Source of the DNA: Nereocystis luetkeana
Taxonomy: Eukaryota > Sar > Phaeophyceae > Laminariales > Laminariaceae
Assembly (NCBI GenBank): GCA_031213475.1
Contig: JARUPZ010000023.1
Coordinates: 9,070,157 to 9,134,156, forward strand
Direction of reading: 5' to 3'
Length of the DNA stretch: 64,000 nt
The notes below the pieces were generated by a model that was given only the letters and a program-made list of their open reading frames with translations, ran no database searches and had not been told where the DNA came from. Shown here in pieces: positions 36,265 to 49,800 of this stretch (position 1 is the stretch's first letter; each line of letters opens with the position of its first letter). The position numbers were made by a program, and so were the translations under genes.

Positions 36265-36475
36265 ATCCTTAAACAGGATCCAGAAGTGTTTTGCAGATTC
36301 TTTACATGAGGAAACTCACTTTTCTGTGATTTTCATGGTGGACGTGAGATTCGAACTCACGACCAACGACCCATGTCCTGCCGACGACGCCATTTGTGAG
36401 GGTCTTAGTCCGTTGGGCTAAAAGTAAAAGGTTAACCAAAATCGCCTACCCAATCTAAGCCTCATAACATGTGCT
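36265..36475 (-). repeat. tRNA-derived SINE, family 2, reverse copy
   Basis: GTGAGATTCGAACTCACG (reversed box B, hairpin-forming) and GTCTTAGTCCGTTGGGCTA (reversed box A) match the copy at 386-520. The left part CATGAGGAAACTCAC is shared with 61820-62040 and extends the unit to about 210 bp. Confidence 0.7.
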
Positions 36476-37838
36476 CGATGGATGGCCTACGCTCATTAAT
36501 AGAAAAACAATAGTAATACTACTTTGCACTGCTGATTGTTCTTCATCATATTATGCTCGAGTCTGTTCGCAGACTGCCACGTGCCCAAGGCACACACCCG
36601 TACAGCAGTAGTACTTCGTACGAGTACAAGCGTACTTGGTAGATACTAATTGTAGGTAGGGTTGTCATTATTATTAATAGTCAAAACTCCCAAAGCCTCC
36701 GTTTCGTAGTCAATACTAATAATATAAAGCGGTATACCGGTGCGTCATACGCCAGTTTTTACGGTTATACAATTTCCGCTTTTTTCGGCAGGGCAAGCCC
36801 ACGAAAAAGTAATCGAAATTGACACGACAGCCGGTGGGTTATGATTCCATGTCGAGATCGAAGGTATGTCGGCTCATCATGGAGCTGCGGTGTGCTGCGC
36901 GTTTACATGCGCTCCTCGTGAACTTGCCGTGTGCGAATATGCCATGCGACGTTTCCAGTACTCGCAGTATTTCTACCGCAAGCACACAGCACAGCACAAC
37001 CAGCCGCGCAGAAAGCGGTATATAAAAACACATATCGTACCACATGCATGTTCTTGCCGTTCTGGTCCTTTTTATCCTGTCCCTGAGAGCGAGCGTAGCG
37101 GGCGGCCTTGTTTACTTCATAGTCCCCTCTATTTTTTCCTTCGTGCTTGAAACCAGCTTTCCACAGTATCTCACGATCGGCTTGTTCCTTTTCACCGTGT
37201 TTTACCCTCGATTGTGCGAAACAGTGTGTGTGATCAACGCCGCCGTTCGTCATGTATGTGGTTGCGCCCTTTTCTTTTACCCACTACCCCAAGGCCCGCC
37301 TTCGAGCCCGTGGGTTCCTTCGAGGGGACGCGGTGTCGTCTGGGTCACCCTTCTCGTATGTGTATGTGCATACATAACGCATTGTGACACCTACCTGGTA
37401 CGGAACAGCACGGCAACGCTTGTCGTTGTCATGTGCCACAATAATAATACCACCACACACGCACCTTAAGAGCATGATGAGTTCCGACGCCTGAAATTCT
37501 CGACCTTTTCAAATTGGTACAAGTACTTGTACGATAATAAAATACTGTCCACGATTTCACGAATTTCTTCCCAGCATTATTTTACCAGGTACCAGGTACC
37601 AGGTACCAGGTACGTATCATACCAGATACTATAAGAGGTAACACAGATAAAGTACATTTACGTATAACCTGTTCTGTTGTGTGCTGTTTGCTGCCTACGG
37701 TAGTCTGTCTGCTGTCTACTGCCGTCTTCCTGCTTCTATCTGCTGAGGGAACGAGATATAGAGGAGGCCCGGTCTGCCATCGGCACACAACACCGACGCA
37801 TACAACACCACGCAGTAGGCAGGTATACGTACGACATA

Positions 37839-40800
37839 ATGCGTCAAGTCCTTTTCGTCAATGGACATGTCTGGCAGTCTCGACAGCAGCAGAGACTACC
37901 GCCTGCATCGTGGCTGCTGATATCTCGGCCGGAAGAACCTGGCAGACGCAATAGCGGCGAAGTGCTTGCTGTTGGTGTGGGAGACCCTCCGAGGGATGGA
38001 AGGTATTCCTGTATAGCGTGGCGTGTCTCAGTGTATCGTGTTAATTAGAGCAGCACATATATACCTGGTACCAGGTATACATCAGCACTTCGTACGTGTG
38101 TGTGGTTGATTGAACATGATGAACTGGGGGTGGACGCGGCGTTATTAGAAATGACTCCGTCGGAAGCACTTCACGAGTCTATCTGCCGTCTGCCCATCTG
38201 TTATATACCAGGTATACTGCTGTTGTTGCCGTCATTGTCGTCCATCCGCTGGCTTCAGCACAGCACGGTGTTCTGTTCTGCGTCTTGTCGCTGAACATGC
38301 ACAGCAATGCCTACAGGACGGAGGAAATTACGACTTGCAAGTTTACCTGACACTTGCCTGGTACGTGCGTACCATGGTACGTTTTTTATTTTTATGAAAC
38401 AACCAGGTACCTGGTACTACTGCTGTACGTCTGTACGTACAAATACGTCAACTGTGAGTTCGACTGATTGAGTGGCTGGCACTATAAAAAAGAGTTTGTA
38501 TACTCGTATGCCTAAATACTGCGGTTATGTACTTGGAGTATTTTACTGATTCAGAGAAAAAAAAGTACACTCCCCATCACTCCCCCCTCAAATAAATGTT
38601 TTCAAGGGGGACATTGATTGCCGCCGACGAGGACGTCCAGAGTGTTGTGTTCGAGGATGGACGGGGATGGATACCGCACACCGCTGTTCGATTGCGTCAT
38701 CCATGATGGTTTGGTCGTTTGGTTGTTGGTTTCTGGAGAGGATCCTAACCTACTACTGTACAGCAGTCGTCATCGCAGTCAACTGCAGATAGAAGAGGTG
38801 GTGGTAGCCTTGTGGTAGTTTACCTTTGTGGTGGCAGCTTGTGCGTTGTTGTGTCGTGTGGAGGTCACAAGCGACCAATCAAAGTCTTGATTGGAAGGCT
38901 GAAGGGCCACACGACGAGTAACACGGCTTGACGTTGTCCTCGTCTTCTATTTCTGGGCTTTCTGAAACCGATGGCTGCACCAGATGGGTGTCACTCTCGA
39001 CGTGATGTCATCGTGGTATGCAGTAACAACGGAACCAAGCTCACAGCCGACGTACCCTATGGCTTGGTACTGTACTATACCAGTATATAGGTGGCCCGCG
39101 TGTAGGCCCTAGCCTTTAAGGCTCGCTTTTAGGCCCGTTAAGGCAAATAAATGGCTAAGGGTCGTTATTAACCGGACGTTTTTTTTCGCGTTTCGAGGAA
39201 TATTCCCGGATTTCCGGGTTTTTTTTCGCGTTTCGAGGATTTTTTCAACCCCGGCAAAGTTCCTAAAATAATAAATCCTGTATCGCGGAAAAGTCCCGCA
39301 TCGTCGCAGAACATCTGGTAGGCGCACCGTGTGAGCCGTGTGCGCCGTGTCACCACCCGTATTTTTTATTTTTTATTTTGCTCATCCCCTTCATTTTCTT
39401 CGCACATCTTCTTCTCTCTCTCCTTCCAACTCGTAACTCAGATCCGGGGTCACATAGCAGGCTCTTCTACCCCCTTCCCGCTACGGTGCGTGCCTTCATT
39501 TTTATGCGAAACTATTTCAGCCGTTTCTTCCCTCGTCGACTCGCATCGAATTGTGCCTACCCACGCTGCAAGGCGCTCTCAACAATTGAATCCTTTTTCA
39601 TTTTTATTTTTGCAAATAAAGTCAAATGTCCGACCCACCTGGGGCTCGAACCCAGGGCTCAAACACAAGTAGAATTCGAGGTTAACCACTTGAACCACCG
39701 GGGCGAGGTTCGGCAGCATTGCGCTGCACAGGATAGATCAGGGTCATACCCAGGGCCATTCTCAGGCCGTGGCTGGTCGCAGAAAGCGCCGTGCAGAACG
39801 AGAGCTCTATTCGTCCAGTCGACAGAGCCGACTCACCGACATAGCCGAGATCAACACGAAATCGCCAACTATTCCCATGTCGTGGAGGGCTTTGTCGCGC
39901 CAGACGTTGAGCTCGCGAGGTACGGCGAGACATGGTCGCCTCTCTAGGAGTCGGGGCACCTTTAGCGGCACGATCCAGCGGACGGCCTACGCGCTCGCCG
40001 CTGGTTTCGACGATTCGATCAGATGGACGAGCGTTGCAACCTCACGAAATATGATACCAGGTGATAATAGGACCCACCGCATTTTTTTCGCGTTTCCGTG
40101 AGTTTTCCGCGAAACGAGAAAACAAAAAAACTGACGATAATAATGACCCTAAGGCTCGCTCAAGCGAAAAAAAAAAAGGGTTAAGGCACGTTTTAAGGCG
40201 AAAGCCTTAACGGCCTTAACGAGCCTTAACGAGCCTTAACCAGTAAGGCACGAGCCTTAACCAGATACCAGGTAGGCACGAGCCTTAAAAAAAACCTCGG
40301 TGAGCCTTAACGCTTATGTCGCCTGAACATGCCTATACTAGAGAGGGAAGTGCCGGGTTCTTGACGTACATCATAATTAATGGCGGTAGTGTACATAGCG
40401 GTAGTGTTGACTGTTTTTTTCGCCGCATAGTAACTCAATGGGTGTACCCTAGAACAACAAGGAAAATATGTGTGCACGTAGCGTGAACAAGAAGCAATAA
40501 AGTCTATGTATTCGTTGCGCACGAGTCATACTCGTAGCTACCAGGTAAAGTCTTACGTTTTCACCACCTAGGCTGGTATTATTCCGCGGTAGACCTCGCT
40601 GTGGATGCGCGCACATACACATGCAAGAAGAAAAACAAGTACTGCAGCGGTAGACTATTAAAAACAATACCCTGTAGTATTACCGCCGCCGATTGAACAT
40701 GTTTTTGGTGTTGGCATAGCATTTTCGGCATCGGCCCCGACGACAACAGTACATCCCCCCCCAAGCAGCAAACACGAAAGAAAGTACGGGTTGCCTGCCA

Positions 40801-43800
40801 AGTGGCGCACTGTGCACTACCGGTATGGTCTTGCTGAGCACAGCTGCGACGCTTGTTGTATTACAGAACCACGCGCAACCGTTCACGAAACACCGTGCAT
40901 GGTGTGTATCCATCAACTGCACACTACTATGATCCCCAGAGCTATCATACGTTCACGAGGGCAAACAACGCGCTCGAGGCCTTGGGCCTTCGATTCCCGC
41001 ATTCCCGCTAGTGCGGAGGAACTACATGTCAACGTCTTCGTCTTCCTCCCCCTCTCCCTCCCCATCATCTCCGCTGTCCTCCACCTCGACCGGGCGCGCA
41101 CGGGCACCACCCCACGGTGAGGCACGACCGCTCGCTGAGGCACCGCCGCTCGCTGAGGCACCACCGCTCGCTGAAACACCACCGCTCGCAGAGGCACCAC
41201 CGCTCGCCGAGTCCTCCCTGGCGCCGCGGCGAACACCACAGTTGTGGCGCAGCATGACACTAAGCTCGAACAGGTCGTATCTGCTGCGACCCGAAGATGT
41301 AACCCCCTGTCCCCTATTTTTGGGGTTTCCAGTATAACGGCGTTGTTTTTGTACGCGAGAATCATCAAACACGTGCCGGTAGAGCCTCCGAGAGGCCTCT
41401 TTCAGCGTCAGAGAACGAGCCTTAACCCAGTAAGGCTGGTAAGGCTCGAAACACCTCTCAAGGCACGCCCTTCTCAGAAAAGGGCGTTAAGGAAATTTTT
41501 CAGGCAAGCCTTAAAGGCTAGGGCCTACCCGCGTGCCTACTATTATTTTCAATTTCGTGCGTTCGAGGCTCACCGAGTGCACACTCGCAAGGACTTTTTC
41601 TTGCATAAAAATTGCGGAAAGCGCGAGAGTGTGAGTTATTAACTTAATATTAATAGCAACATTCGATGCAAATCGAGCGGCAGTGGGGATGCTGAATCCT
41701 ATGCGCGATAAAAATGAAGGCACGTACCGGGGGGGAGAAGGGGCGACACCTACCTGTGACCACACGGCTTGCCCAGAAGATCGCTGAGGGTAAGACCTCC
41801 TTCTGGAAAGTAAAAGTGATGATTAAATTAAAAAATATAATGATACGTACCGGTAGTAGATAGGCCTGGTGCATATTTCTGTTTGTATCCGAGGATTTCT
41901 TCTTTCAAGAATGTTTTGAGTGATCAACGTTGAAGCTCAAGCTGCACATTGTCGGATGGCAAGCACAATAATAACAGTTACCAGGTATCACGGAAACAAG
42001 CTCTGTGGTAGGCTGCTACCATGTATGCTGGTCACACGTTTGAGCGGGTCTGGGCCGTTGGTTTCGACGTTGGCCGAAGTCTTTTTGTCGTGCTACAACA
42101 ACCACGAGCCACTCACCGGCGATGCCTTTGTACAGCAACCCACAACCAAACATTAAGGGGGAAAACAGTGCCCTAAAGGGGGACTTCCCAAACTTTGTGG
42201 AGAGGACGGGGTGTATACCCTCGCGTAAGCGTGCCCAAAAGGGGTACCTTCTCACACATCACTTTTCAACACTCTCGTCTACCCGCCGTACGCTCGCGAA
42301 AAAAAAACTAACTCTGGATAGTTGTTCCTGGCTGCCTACGACTGCTGTTTGGCGCACCCAACGCCCTCACACAGGAGCTTCCCTCATTTCCGCTGGCTGT
42401 AGTTTCCTGTGAGGGGCTGCAGCTGTCCGCAAATGGGGCGCAATTGTTCAGTTTGAGATTGGTTTCGGGCTCATTTTGTACACCCCAATTTCCGACCAAG
42501 CTCGACCACTGCGGCACTTTTAAGTCGAGGTGTGCGCCTCTGTTGGGAACCTGCAGACGTAAAACTCGGGAGAATCATAAGCTACCGGGACGAAACTCTC
42601 TTGACGCGTCCGATCTATGCTAGGCACGAACCAGCCGGAGGTGGAAACGCAGCGTGCCAAAATAGCGTCGCCGATTCCTATTTCGATCAAACATGTAGAG
42701 ATCAGAGTCAACCGGGAGCCCGGGGATGGGGGGTGGGTATAGTCCTCGGTAGCCTCAAGTATGATCGATGCATACGATATTATTATATTTACGCCATAGC
42801 CACCAATGCGCCGCCCATGCACCCCATTACTGCTGACGTCCCTCCCACCCCACTGGATGCGAAATATACTAGCTTAAGAACTGCCAACAATATTCCCATT
42901 CCTTGTCCAAACTGCCAACAGTATTCTTACTCTTCGTATCAAGAATTTCGTCCCCAGAACCGAGGTGCAGTTCTTATTCCGTGTTTTTGTCGCGTGTGGC
43001 ACTATTGCTTGTAGTACTCTCGGTTGAGCCGTCATTGTTGCGAACCCGGGTGAAACACCCGACCCACTCCCAGCATCCTCCGTGCCATCAAAACCGAGAA
43101 TCGGAGAACGGTCAATGAGAACGGTCAATCGCCTTCGAGTCGAGCCATCCACACCTCGGATATATCATACAGACCATCTACAGATCATCTCCAGATCATC
43201 GATTCCCACAGTTCATGAGATAGATATTTCAAGGCAGACATGATATGTAATATATTCTCGATCGTGTATGATCTACAGCAGTAGCTCACGTTGCGGGGTG
43301 GGACCCGTATAATCTGCATGACCTATGTAGCACGTGTTTTTCCGTGGGTTGGATCTATCTGTGCTATATATGCAGATCCTGCACGACCTCTCACAACGGC
43401 AGGCGAGGAACAATTGGTAGTAGATTATCTGTAGACAGATCAGATAGATCATGATCTGCACGATGTGTGGAACCATCCAAACCAACTTATATCTCCCCCT
43501 AAGAACCCATACATATATAAAAAATAATCTGCGAATGGTCACTAATTTCGCCCTTACTGGCAGCGAGCAAACAAATTACCATCTTCGTGCTAGATAGTAA
43601 TAACGTCTTCTGTCTGGTGTAACAAATACCGTTCTTTGTGCACTCGCGGCCACAATGTTTTGGCAGGGAAGACTGCGAAGTGATCGACCTCGGCGGAGCG
43701 ATCGTTCTGCCGGGCTTGCAAGACGCGCACCTTCACGTCGGTTTCATGGGAGAAAGGTGATCGCTGCTGGTATTTGTTGTCGTATTTCTGCACACGGAGA

Positions 43801-46800
43801 TCAAGCTCCGTAGAGACGGGCTATCACGCTCGTCTAGCCGTATATACCTATGCTTGAAGAGGTCTCCGTTGCGAGCGCCTTTGCGTGCTGATGCTCGCAT
43901 GATTTTGTTTATGCTCGTGCTGGCTCGCGCGCATCATGACGTTGCCGCTTTTATGAGCGTCTGCGCCTCCCCCTCTCTTGATGTGTTAATTTGGGTGCAA
44001 CGATATTTGTGCTTCGAAGCGGCTGCAAGACTCACAAAAGAAAGCTCATACCGCTTTCAACACAAACAATTGTTGCGCTCCTTCGACGCTCTGCGTCGTG
44101 CCTGCGTTGGCTTTCGTCACACGTCACAATCGCACCAACATTGCCCAAGGTTTGTCGCCCGGCCGGCCATATGGTCGCCTGTTGCGGACACCATGCGGCA
44201 CACAACCCATCTACTTCCTTGCCGCGACGAATTTACACGTGCCAGATATATGGAGAGAGCATGCAGCGTGACTCTCGGTATACACACACGCGGGTGGCAT
44301 GGTTGCGTATTAACCCTCTGAAAAACGTCGTACGTGGGCAGTTGTTACGGTTGCGTTACATTTGACTGCTCTCATACGGCAGTAATCGCCAGCAAAGTTT
44401 ATTCGCGTCCCCTCACGCCGCCCGTTTTGCTCTCTTTTTGGTTTTGTTCTCGGACGATAACAGTGCTTGCTACGTGGAGCTGAGTGCCTGCCAGTCGGTG
44501 GTGGAAGTGCAGCAGACCATTAGGCAACACGCTGAAATGAATCCGGATCTTCCTTGGGTGGTAAGAAGAGGTCGTTTAAATAAGCAAACGAGCGGGCGCC
44601 CGGCGTACGAGTAGTTTACACTGCTGTTGGCGGCATTGTCATACTCCACCGGCACGTGGATGTTCCGGTATTACCGGTGTCGTTTCGACAATGTGAAAAC
44701 GGCGTTGCTCTCTCTTCATGCAAAGTATGAGGTCTATGCAGGCGTGCAGAGTATTTCTGCACACAAAGAAAACAAAAAACAGAGATGGGGCATTTTCTAC
44801 TGGTGCTCTGCACAGTGTGCAACGTGCGAACGCATCTGTCTAACTTTTGCATTCTACAGGAGCAAAAATATTGTGTAACGTATATTGGTGTCTATTCACC
44901 GTGCCGCCTATCGTATGACGGCGCGCAGATCGGTACCGGCTGGGATCAAAACCTGTGGTCGCCTTCCGAGTGCCTCACTCACAGCGACCTGGACGCGGCC
45001 CTTCCAAGCGACCGCCCCTGCCTTCTCTACAGACGTTGTTGGCACGCCGTCGCGGTAAATTCGGCCGCCATGCACGCCGCCGGCATCGATCCAAACAAGA
45101 GGTGGACGCCACCCATGCAACCGCCGGCGGGTGGGAACAAGGTAAAGGGGTGTGCTATGGAGGCGGAATTAGAGGAGGAGGAGTGGAAGGAACAGGGGGG
45201 TAAGGGAGGGCAGAACGATGGGGGGGTGGAAGTTGATGAAGAACAGCGCCCGACGGGATTGTTCAGGGAAAATTCCATTCGGATCGTGGAGTCTGCCATC
45301 TCTAAACCGTCCTTCGAGACCAGGTGCGAGGAGAGTGTGGTTGCGAAGAGGCTATACAGATAAGTGATGCATGTGCAGGCGATGTCTTGTTTATCGACCT
45401 CAATGTTTTTTTCTTGTTTTGCCGGTTTTCGACCAGCATCTGCCACCCCAACAACCTAAAATAAGCCCTGGTGCTCGATGCTTGATAGGAGATTTTTATG
45501 CGGGTATGCGAAGTATAAATTACAGGTAAGGTGTATTCAATCCCCGTCAGTTGTGCCTGCGAGAATGCGCCAACTGGGCGGGGGGCGTTTTTGGCGACGA
45601 AAGTGCCTGACCCATTTTGATAGCCGCCGAAAGGAAAGGCACCAGCGTGCTTCTTGGATTCCCCCCCGAATACACTGAAGCGAAGCATCGCCGGTTAACA
45701 TAGTTTATCTCTTATTTACATGCTTTCGCTCGTGAGTGTGTCGCTGTCTCGCGCTCGAAATCGATTGTGCGCGGGTAATGAACGCCCACGAACGTTCTCA
45801 AGGTGTGATCAGTTCGCGGAGGCTCTCGGACGGTGCGTGAGGAGCGGGCTAACGGCGGTGCACAGCAATGACGACGATGCCGTGGATGTCTACGCTCGGC
45901 TGCAGGTGGGAACATACTTAAGCGAAACGAAACAGAGTGATTGATAGTGAGAAGTACAGTGCTGGGTTGTGTACCTCGGCCCCTCTGCTGAGCACCGCAC
46001 ATAGGCGTCGTGACCGGTCCCTTTTGTTTGATGCTTGACGGAAAACTTAATGACAAGATTCAGGCGGAAACGATTACCGCCCCCGCCCCCAGGTGAAGCT
46101 CGACCTGGAGCGCCTGCTTGTTCTTCGCTTGCTTTGTTTCCTGTGAAACTGAATTGTGCATTGTCCGGAACGAAGATAATGAGCATGCCTTCGACAATAT
46201 CCTAGAGCCATAAAATGGCCAAACTGTGAAAGTAAAGTTGGCGATGCTCTGCCGGGCTGATCGCTCGTGCGACTTACCCTGTACCCGACGCGGTTGGTTG
46301 TGCCTTTTGAACTGGTTGTGGCGTGCTATACTAATAGGATGTGAGTCAAATATTCGGTATGCCAGGTGCAGCTTTGGCGTCGCCTTGCAGGGCCTTCTTT
46401 TTTCTCGAACACGTGAATAGAACGTGGCCGTTTCGATTCATGTTTTTTTTTTCCTGTTTACGTGCACCACTGAGTCTCACTGCTTCCTCGCTGCTGCTGC
46501 CAACGAAATTCTACCCCTCCTTTCGTCGATGGTTTTTACTTCCAACGCACGTTGAATCGGCAGGATGATGGTCGTCTCCCTCTTCGCGTGTTCCTCACGA
46601 TGCCGCACGACGAGCTGGAAAACACGGCCGCCCTAAAGCAGGACAAGAATGGCGACGTTAAGTTTGACGACGGGGGGTCCGCAAGAAACGAGCCCCGTGA
46701 CACTGATGACGACGTCGTCGCCCTCAAGGGGCCTGACGGTGGCATAGAGGGCGGAGGAGAAGAAAAATGCTTGGGAAAAAAACGGCGGTCGGGAGGCGTA

Positions 46801-49800
46801 AGCGACGGCCTGGTGTCGAGGCACCGCGTGAAGCTCTTCGCAGACGGCTCCTTAGGTGCGTTGCACGTGGACCGATGCCACCAGCAGTTGAGAACTGCAC
46901 ACGCACGGGAACGGAGTCACGCATGCTTCAGTAGCGCATGACGTGTGAAAACAAATAGAGTGTCGCATCTGGTAATAATAAGTTGTTTCGACACTCACGA
47001 TCTCTCCACAACAAAGGGTTGTAGACAGCTTTTCCATCGTGTGTGGTTACTTTCGTTGCCTTTTTTTGTGTCGCGGTGGTTGGTTTTACGAACTGCGTTT
47101 TCCCTTGTTCGTGAATAATATCCTTTCGAGTATTGTTTGATAGCTCCGCCTGCCCTACGCGGTAGGTAACGCCGGGGCTCATCGCTTTCACTAACTTTTG
47201 CGCTCGGCGTTCCGTGCACGGAAACGTGTGTGACAATCCCCCAATACAATTCGCCCAGGGGCGGAGACGGCGGCAATGAGGGTGCCATACTTGGGCACGG
47301 ACAACAAGGGGATCCTCAACCACGACCCCGCTTCGCTCACCAGAAAGGTGAGAGTCGCGACAAGCGATGCGCTGTTTGGGCCACCACACCAGATTTAAAA
47401 AAGGTTTTTACATAAAGGATCACAAACACATACATCCGCTGTGAGTTCGACGGATCGAGTGTTTGATGCTCATATTAGCAAATTACGCGATGTTATACGT
47501 CGGCGGCATCAACGTTTACGAACGGGTGTACATGGATCTTAGAGCGATAGGGCGGTCGGGACAGCACTGCGGAGGGCACGTATATGCAAGGCTCGAATAT
47601 TAAAAAAAAAAAACAAGAGATTATGTCAAACACACGCACGCAGTTTTGATCATGGTAGAGGCAATCTGTCCAGCTTTCGCATTTGCACTGATACCCCCGC
47701 GATTTCGGTTTTAGTTCTGAGGCAAAAGAACAAGGTAAAAGCTTTTGTGGCCCCTTCAGACCTACCACATAGCCCATCTCAAAGAAAAAGCGCGGCCAAT
47801 AGTCGTGATGGATCTACATCGTTCTCGGGGCCTACAGAACGCGGACTACGAGTACTGCTGTTTGCTCGACCCTCCCTCGATATGATGAGCTGCCCTGCTT
47901 GTCTCGCACCCGCCGTCATGTCCCACCATCGAATCGAATCCGAGCGGTTTCTTCGCAGATTCCGGACGTACGGCGGTAGTCACTTTTCTATCGTCTACCG
48001 TGTCGCCAAAATGCGTTTCTCTCCTGAGGGCGCATCTACTTATGGTTCGGCCTACCTTCCTCTGAGGGTCAATATTCTCGGAATCTACAAACATCGTAGC
48101 TTAGCGGCTCGTTGAGTTTCCGCTTGTACATCGTGGCAAAATTTTAACGCAGGTGGCGCAGGCGCGGGATCAGGGGTTTCGAGTGGAGGTCCACGCCATA
48201 GGAGATCGGGCCCTGAGTGCCGTGCTGGACGCCTTCGAAGAAGCGGGTATCACCGCCGCGGACCGGCCCATTGTGACTCACTGCCAGGTATGGGGTCGTA
48301 TATATATATATATACGCACCCCAAAAACAAGACTTTCCCGGAAGCATCCCCGAGAAGAAGTGCTGTTTGGGAAAGTCATGGATGGCGGTAGCTGGAGGAG
48401 AGAGGCGGGACCGGCTTTTTTTCGGGGTTTTGATCGACGGAAAATCTTCGTAGTTGTGCCTCCGGCAATTCGACCGGGATAGGGCGTAGTGGTTAACCCT
48501 GACGTCAGGCCATCTGCCTGATTTGTGCGCATACCGCGGGGCGCTGCTGTTCGCAGTCTTTGTTGGATCGTATTGGGTTGGAATTGTGGAGACGAGGAAC
48601 AGTCGATGATCGTAAAAAATTGATATGCCGAAGAAGGAAAAAGAGGGGTCTCGAATTGGGTCGCTGCTGTTCTCCAACGAAATCGTGCGTAGGTCAGCCC
48701 CGCTTACGTGAACGGGGTTAGGAGTACAGCAGATATATTCTCTAGCATTGAAGCCATTGAAAATGGATGCACATCTGACTGGAAGAATTGCACGTAGATC
48801 GGGCCGACCTCAAATCACATGATGATCGGTTCGAACAGTTTACCCTCAATCTCCATCACCCGATAGATCGCGACAACACCACCCATGGAGTCAACCTCTG
48901 GACCAACGGGCGAGGTCAGGACTACATGATTCGCCGCTTTTTAATATTAATACCTGGCGGCTTCTTTTTCCAGTCTCTTCACCTTTGGTAGAACAGTAGA
49001 TAATGATTTCCCTTCGTTCACGGGGGTTCCGCTTGTACTCGTTGTTTTCGTTTTGCTCGCGTCAACCGAAGCTGGCGGGTCCAGACCTCGTGAAGAGGAT
49101 GGCAGCGATAGGCGCGGTGGCGGCGGTGCAACCATCTTTTGTGCCTTCGGACGCAGCCGTAGTGATGAAGCGCCTGAGGTGTGTGTGTGCTGCGTATTAG
49201 CCTGACAGTTGAAGCGCGGCTCGGGGCTGGGCTACCGGCAACATCTCCACGCTTATGTGTTAGATCTGCGTCGCGGTGGTTACATGTCCGAGGGAGATTC
49301 GCGAGCTCCGCTCGAAAATCCCGAAAGTGTGCTTTTGAATACCCTGGTGTACAAAAACCACGGTCCGTTTTTGTGTCTCTCCTATTCGATCTCACACACG
49401 CTTCTGCGCTCGTCTCTTTCGTTCTGGCCCTTGAGGAAAATACAGTCCGTCGGTTCATACGAGTTGCTACCCCTGGCGCACCCTCTTGCACGCCGGGGTG
49501 ACCTGTGCGGGCAGTAGCGACGCCCCGATCGAGGTGAGAGAGTCGAGAGTGGCCGTAGATACCTCGTGGGAGATTATCTTAGGCTCGACCATGAAAGCGT
49601 TATACAGTTGAACGCTACGATGTTTTGTGTGTGTGGGAGTGTAGGCGCACTGTTTATTTTGCGTTGCGGACGTTCCGGTTGACTGGTGGCTTCATGTACG
49701 CGAAGTACGAGGGCTGCCGATGGTGCGTGCGGACGAGCCCATGCCGAAATGGTATCTCTGTACATATGTAGCTGCGTCATGGGGTGGGTCGTGCGTTTCC

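Larger units (their letters stand above)
32650..37830. other. Repeat-rich spacer between two plus-strand genes
   Basis: I see no supported gene here. It holds a poly-G run (32730), a duplicated 37-bp unit (33258-33295 and 33362-33400), a T-run (33857), tandem arrays at 35105-35360 and a SINE at 36265-36475. An ORF at 37044-37469 begins with a hydrophobic stretch, but I see no family and no splice context. Confidence 0.5.
39092..41536. mobile_element. 2.4-kb element with terminal inverted repeats
   Basis: The left end contains GTAGGCCCTAGCCTTTAAGG and the right end its reverse complement; the match extends to about 33 bp with few mismatches. Clusters of GCCTTAA/TTAAGGC words sit inside both ends (39103-39160, 40145-40320, 41410-41520), as in subterminal transposase-binding regions. 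I see no transposase; the inside holds a reversed SINE, a minisatellite and TTTTTCGCGTTTCGAGGA units. It lies in intron 1 of the amidohydrolase gene and accounts for much of that intron. Confidence 0.7.

Noticed and set aside
36340-36430. tRNA gene with long variable arm, minus strand
   Set aside because: The T-arm and 3' end look tRNA-like, but no matching 5' acceptor strand exists and several copies share flanking sequence.
37044-37469. Small membrane protein with a hydrophobic start
   Set aside because: No family resemblance or splice context; both strands are open and the region is simple in composition. It cannot be excluded without transcript data.
41011-41372. Ala/Pro or Ser/Gly repeat protein
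   Set aside because: The reading depends on an 18-bp minisatellite inside a transposable element.
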